Assembly: GCA_001661515.1 (NCBI GenBank)
Contig: LUVW01000043.1
Coordinates: 62,001-126,000, forward strand
Direction: 5' to 3'
Length of the DNA stretch: 64,000 bases
Source: Capniomyces stellatus
Lineage: Eukaryota > Kickxellomycota > Harpellomycetes > Harpellales > Legeriomycetaceae
Below, piece after piece: positions 62,295 to 64,000 of this stretch. A program made the translations under genes and the position numbers. The notes under the pieces were generated by a model. That model saw only the letters and a program-made list of their open reading frames with translations, did not search any database and was not told where the DNA came from. How positions within the stretch are numbered: position 1 is the first letter of the stretch; every line of letters starts with the position of its first letter.

Positions 62295-63581
62295 TTAATT
62301 GGAGTAAATGTTTTTGTACTTTGGATTGTACACCGATGCAGTGTACCAAACCAGGTGGTAGGTAACAAAGAAAAATAAGAAAATCAAGATGGCTGCAATG
62401 GCAGATCTTGGTACATAGTCAAACAGACCGTACCTGACCTTCAAGGAAATCTCCTTGTCAAGTCGATCAAGTTTCTTGAGAATCTGGTTATGGTTTGGAT
62501 CGTTTGGGCTACTTGCCATCCTCACCTTCATTCTCCTGATGTACCGCAAAAAGATCTTGTAGCAATTGTTGATGTTTGTAGCCTCGTATATCAGCCGAAG
62601 AGCCTCGCCCTTTCGGATCTTTACGTTCTCATCCATGACTCTTGGGTTGTTGAGACATGTTGAGATTGTGGCAACAGCCATTACTTGTGGAATTGCACAG
62701 AAATTGAACACTGTTGGGTTCTTTAGTCTGTCAAGGTAATCCAAAACATCAGGCACGTGATCGAGGGCGTTGCTACACAGCTCGTTCAAGCAATACACGC
62801 TCTTTTCCAAGTGCTTCTCTGAAATCAAATCTCCAACATAGTCGACATACTTGCTCCAAACCTGGATTGGCCAGAACCTCCTGTCGTCTAAAACATCTTC
62901 ATTAACGTCTCGAATAATATTCGTCTTTTGCAAAAATAACCCCATTGAATTTGAAATATCCTCGATTTTCTCCATCTCTGTATCCTCAAGCCCCGAAGCA
63001 ACAAACAGCTTGCTCAGTCCAATTCCAACCAGCCCCGCAACAAAGTGGCAGTACTCGTTCCAGTCCTCTGTTGTGTTGACTCTTTTTTCTAAATATTTAA
63101 CCATACCCGCTCCCATCTTCATTGTAATGTCCGCAATAACGTCTCTGTATACCTTTTCCAGCTTTAAAAACTGATCAATCACCAAATGGAATTCCACAAG
63201 AAGCGGTGCATCTTTTTCATTTGGTCCAGATTCTTCAAAATGCCAGCCCTCTTGGAACAGATAAGCATGGAACTCCAACAACAACTTCTTCTTGTATTTC
63301 AGATCCAAAGTCATATCATCCTCAATCGTATCCAACCCTCTCAAAACCAAGTAGTAGATACACACCACATCCCGGATCTTTGGATGCAACTCCTGAATTA
63401 CCACTGCAAACGACCGCGATGTTTCTTTAAGAAATTGGTAGCAGCGCACCAGCTGTGAATCTCCCTTTACCTTCGCCGTCTTTTCAGTAGCCGAGGCGTG
63501 TCTAGACAGATACAGCAGTGCACAAACCAGCTCTTCTGGCTGTGACATTAGCTCAATTGCCTTTGTTAATTTTGAACTCAT
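62295..63581 (-). CDS. ERG9: Squalene synthase
   Basis: 428 aa, single exon, minus strand, ATG at 63581. Farnesyl-diphosphate farnesyltransferase condenses two FPP to squalene with NADPH, the first committed step to ergosterol. Motifs: YLVLRGLDTIEDD with the first Asp-rich site D84-x3-D88-D89; LQKTNIIRDVNEDV with the second; then RRFWPIQVW. ETSRSFAVVI near 53-62 is the substrate-site segment. A single C-terminal hydrophobic helix (AAILIFLFFFVTYHLVW) anchors it to the ER membrane, as in all family members. Length fits the family (about 415-445). It is convergent with the RFWD3-like gene. Confidence 0.98.
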   Translation of the reverse strand: MSSKLTKAIELMSQPEELVCALLYLSRHASATEKTAKVKGDSQLVRCYQFLKETSRSFAVVIQELHPKIRDVVCIYYLVLRGLDTIEDDMTLDLKYKKKLLLEFHAYLFQEGWHFEESGPNEKDAPLLVEFHLVIDQFLKLEKVYRDVIADITMKMGAGMVKYLEKRVNTTEDWNEYCHFVAGLVGIGLSKLFVASGLEDTEMEKIEDISNSMGLFLQKTNIIRDVNEDVLDDRRFWPIQVWSKYVDYVGDLISEKHLEKSVYCLNELCSNALDHVPDVLDYLDRLKNPTVFNFCAIPQVMAVATISTCLNNPRVMDENVKIRKGEALRLIYEATNINNCYKIFLRYIRRMKVRMASSPNDPNHNQILKKLDRLDKEISLKVRYGLFDYVPRSAIAAILIFLFFFVTYHLVWYTASVYNPKYKNIYSN

Positions 63582-64000
63582 CTCTGTTTACTGTTTTCTT
63601 TCCTTTTTGCTTTTACCTAAAATATTATCCTTTTCCTACCTGTTGATATTCTTAGACCTTGAAAATCTATTCAGTTGTGAGCTTAACGGGTCAATCGAAA
63701 TCAAACAATAACCTATATTTTAAAAACAATAGTTTCTTAATCACAAATTCAAGTAAATTTGTCAAGTACTTGTTTCAAGTACTATTACTTTTTAACTTTT
63801 TTTTTTTCCATTTACTTTTCTATCTATTTTTCTATTTGTATAGTTTTAAAATTTGGATTTCCTTCATTTGTTTTGTTATTTTTTGAATGCCACCCTTTAA
63901 TTACTGGATAGAATATAATAGATTTATAAAACTATAACGATAAAAGTCCCTTATTTCTTACCCAACTTTCCAACAACTTATGCCTCTTTTCCACATTTAC
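63582..64000. other. Upstream region of squalene synthase
   Basis: AT-rich with T-runs. No second gene is visible before the window edge. Confidence 0.55.

Overview
This is a eukaryotic, AT-rich window that reads as an early-diverging fungus. The support is direct: mitochondrial T7-type RNA polymerase, squalene synthase, RPB9, a four-CX9C mitochondrial protein, short GT-AG introns, Pol III tRNA genes and non-LTR retroelements. A complete selenocysteine tRNA, a type III glutamine synthetase and several secreted trypsin-like proteases together suggest a zoosporic or zygomycete-grade lineage, perhaps an insect-gut Harpellales/Kickxellomycotina fungus. That placement is inference, not something the sequence proves.

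Layout. From 1 to 23.6 kb is a housekeeping region: a D-amino-acid oxidase start (minus strand, cut by the window edge), a PPR-like protein, a broken trypsin-like gene, mitochondrial RNA polymerase RPO41, a LINE-type retroelement, a CHCHD5/Mix14-like gene, RPB9, tRNA-Sec(UCA), tRNA-Met(CAU), tRNA-Asn(GUU) and glutamine synthetase III. From 24.8 to 32.1 kb is a 2.55-kb segmental duplication carrying two copies of a class III alcohol dehydrogenase (glutathione-dependent formaldehyde dehydrogenase type). Each gene has six exons, four of them tiny. In copy 1, two stretches of exactly 300 and 100 nt are the complement WITHOUT reversal of copy 2, which is most likely an assembly or gap-filling error and destroys exons 1 and 2 of that copy. 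From 33 to 43 kb are a catalytically dead trypsin-like protein, a 6.6-kb gene-poor stretch and a divergent P450. From 43 to 56.6 kb is an accessory region in which LINE fragments, all in the same orientation, alternate with a secreted Thr/Cys-rich protein, two trypsin paralogues with a helical C-terminal extension, and a small possible surface protein. This part contains a 625-N gap and several smaller assembly scars. From 57.4 to 63.6 kb are a four-exon RFWD3-like RING/WD40 ubiquitin ligase and a squalene synthase.

Themes. (1) Mitochondrial gene expression and biogenesis: RPO41, the PPR-like protein and the CX9C protein. (2) A secreted S1-protease family in every state: two with a complete catalytic triad, one with Ser replaced by Phe, and one with Ser replaced by Asn plus two stop codons. 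(3) LINE-associated duplication. (4) The long single-exon genes change strand composition along their length, G-rich at the 5' end and C-rich at the 3' end of the coding strand. No CRISPR array, IS element, rRNA gene or viral gene was seen.
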